DNA from: Trichoplax sp. H2
Lineage: Eukaryota > Placozoa > Uniplacotomia > Trichoplacea
Direction of reading: 5' to 3'
Length of the DNA stretch: 64,000 bases
Assembly: GCA_003344405.1 (NCBI GenBank)
Contig: NOWV01000003.1
Location: forward strand, 1,302,001 to 1,366,000
The position numbers and the translations under genes were made by a program. Positions within the stretch are counted from its first letter, which is position 1. The number at the start of each line of letters is the position of its first letter. The notes below the pieces were generated by a model. It made no database searches, was not told where the DNA came from, and saw only the letters and a list, made by a program, of their open reading frames with translations. Below are positions 63,347-64,000 of the stretch, in pieces.

Positions 63347-63773
63347 TGTCACAAACCGGCTTCGTGACAAGGATAACGTAAACAAATCTCTAAATTACTA
63401 TAGTCTCCGGGATTCGGTATCCCTTAACTACCTCACAAGAATTTAGACGCCTTTGATTCTAGGTTAAACTCAACTAGACGATTGAGAACTACTTTATTCA
63501 ACTATCTGACGGGCTTATATACCCTTCTACAACAGCTAACATTCACGAGTCATCTTATAAAAATACTTAGGTGAGAACATCTACTAACTAATTTTCACAT
63601 TCGGACTACAACATGTCTGTTCAGTACACATTACTGCACAGCATTAAATTTACTGTAACACATTTGTAATTAGAGTAATTCCTATTGTAAGTAACTAGTT
63701 ATAATATATTATCACTATATTATATTAACCAAATTTAGATAGCTATTTCTTCACGGTAGTTCGTACCGTGACA
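63347..63773 (-). mobile_element. solo LTR, minus orientation, 427 bp
   Basis: The element is bounded by TGTCAC (63347) and GTGACA (ending 63773) and flanked by the perfect 5-bp duplication TACCT (63342-63346, 63774-63778). On the minus strand, TATATAAG (63522-63515 region) lies 24 bp before AATAAA (63498-63493), matching the 23-bp spacing in the LTR at 858-1945. The minus-strand start TGTCACGGTACG is identical to that LTR. Small hairpins sit at both ends. No internal region is present. It lies within the presumed Lhx1/5 intron, opposite to the gene. Confidence 0.88.
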
Positions 63774-64000
63774 TACCTTAATACCGTTTATTTCGCTTTC
63801 TACAATTTGGTAGCAAGTTTCAACATTTCGTTAAATGTGCTTCGTATCGCGGTTTTTATTATCGATACCAGGAGAAATATATTAGCAATTCTCCTACAAC
63901 ACTTATTTTTTATATCTTTAATTTCTTTATCGTAGCTTGTACTAGGACAATAAATCCAAAAATTTCATCAAGAGTCCTCTGTTGCAGCAATCCTACTATT

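Overview
This is an AT-rich, intron-rich eukaryotic window, and an animal one: a LIM domain typical of the Lhx1/5 (Lim1) homeobox class sits near the right end. Small GT-AG introns (many 70-250 bp), low GC and compact genes would suit a placozoan (Trichoplax/Hoilungia) or another early-branching animal. That placement is inference; no species marker is visible. Four 20-N gaps mark this as draft assembly.

Layout. 1-2.1 kb: three sequences each appear twice around two N gaps. They resolve into two alleles of one locus, one empty and one carrying a solo LTR (target duplication GGCGT). 7.2-7.5 kb: one S/Q/H/P-rich exon on the minus strand. 7.5-24.6 kb: a long stretch with no recognisable gene. 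24.6-35.3 kb: a 35-exon gene for an EF-hand-like plus WD40 protein of the WDR49/WDR64 family (about 1192 aa). 36.4-37.2 kb: two unrelated minisatellites, both stepping by 91 bp. 37.7-44.9 kb: a 27-exon gene for a 979-aa fusion of a class V aminotransferase (cysteine-desulfurase type) and a TtcA-like tRNA thiolase. 46.3-47.3 kb: an intronless D-2-hydroxyacid dehydrogenase (GRHPR-like), preceded by 25-bp repeats and a self-complementary GTACAGTAC tract. 49.3-57.6 kb: two more gap-flanking allele pairs and several degenerate tandem arrays with periods near 147, 144 and 74 bp. 59.5 kb: first coding exon of the Lhx1/5-like gene. 61.9-62.8 kb: a further degenerate array of about 142 bp. 63.3-63.8 kb: a minus-strand solo LTR with target duplication TACCT and the same termini as the LTR at 0.9 kb.

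How things fit. The genes look functionally unrelated: a cilium/sperm-type WD protein, a sulfur-transfer fusion enzyme, a metabolic dehydrogenase and a developmental regulator. Two items stand out. The fusion enzyme joins, in one chain, a sulfur donor (desulfurase) and a sulfur acceptor (PP-loop thiolase) that are separate proteins in E. coli. The non-coding DNA holds several sequence-unrelated tandem arrays whose periods cluster near 147 bp or half of it. I found no tRNA, rRNA or CRISPR. Exon models were read by hand from splice signals, frame continuity and family resemblance; no alignment or transcript data were available.
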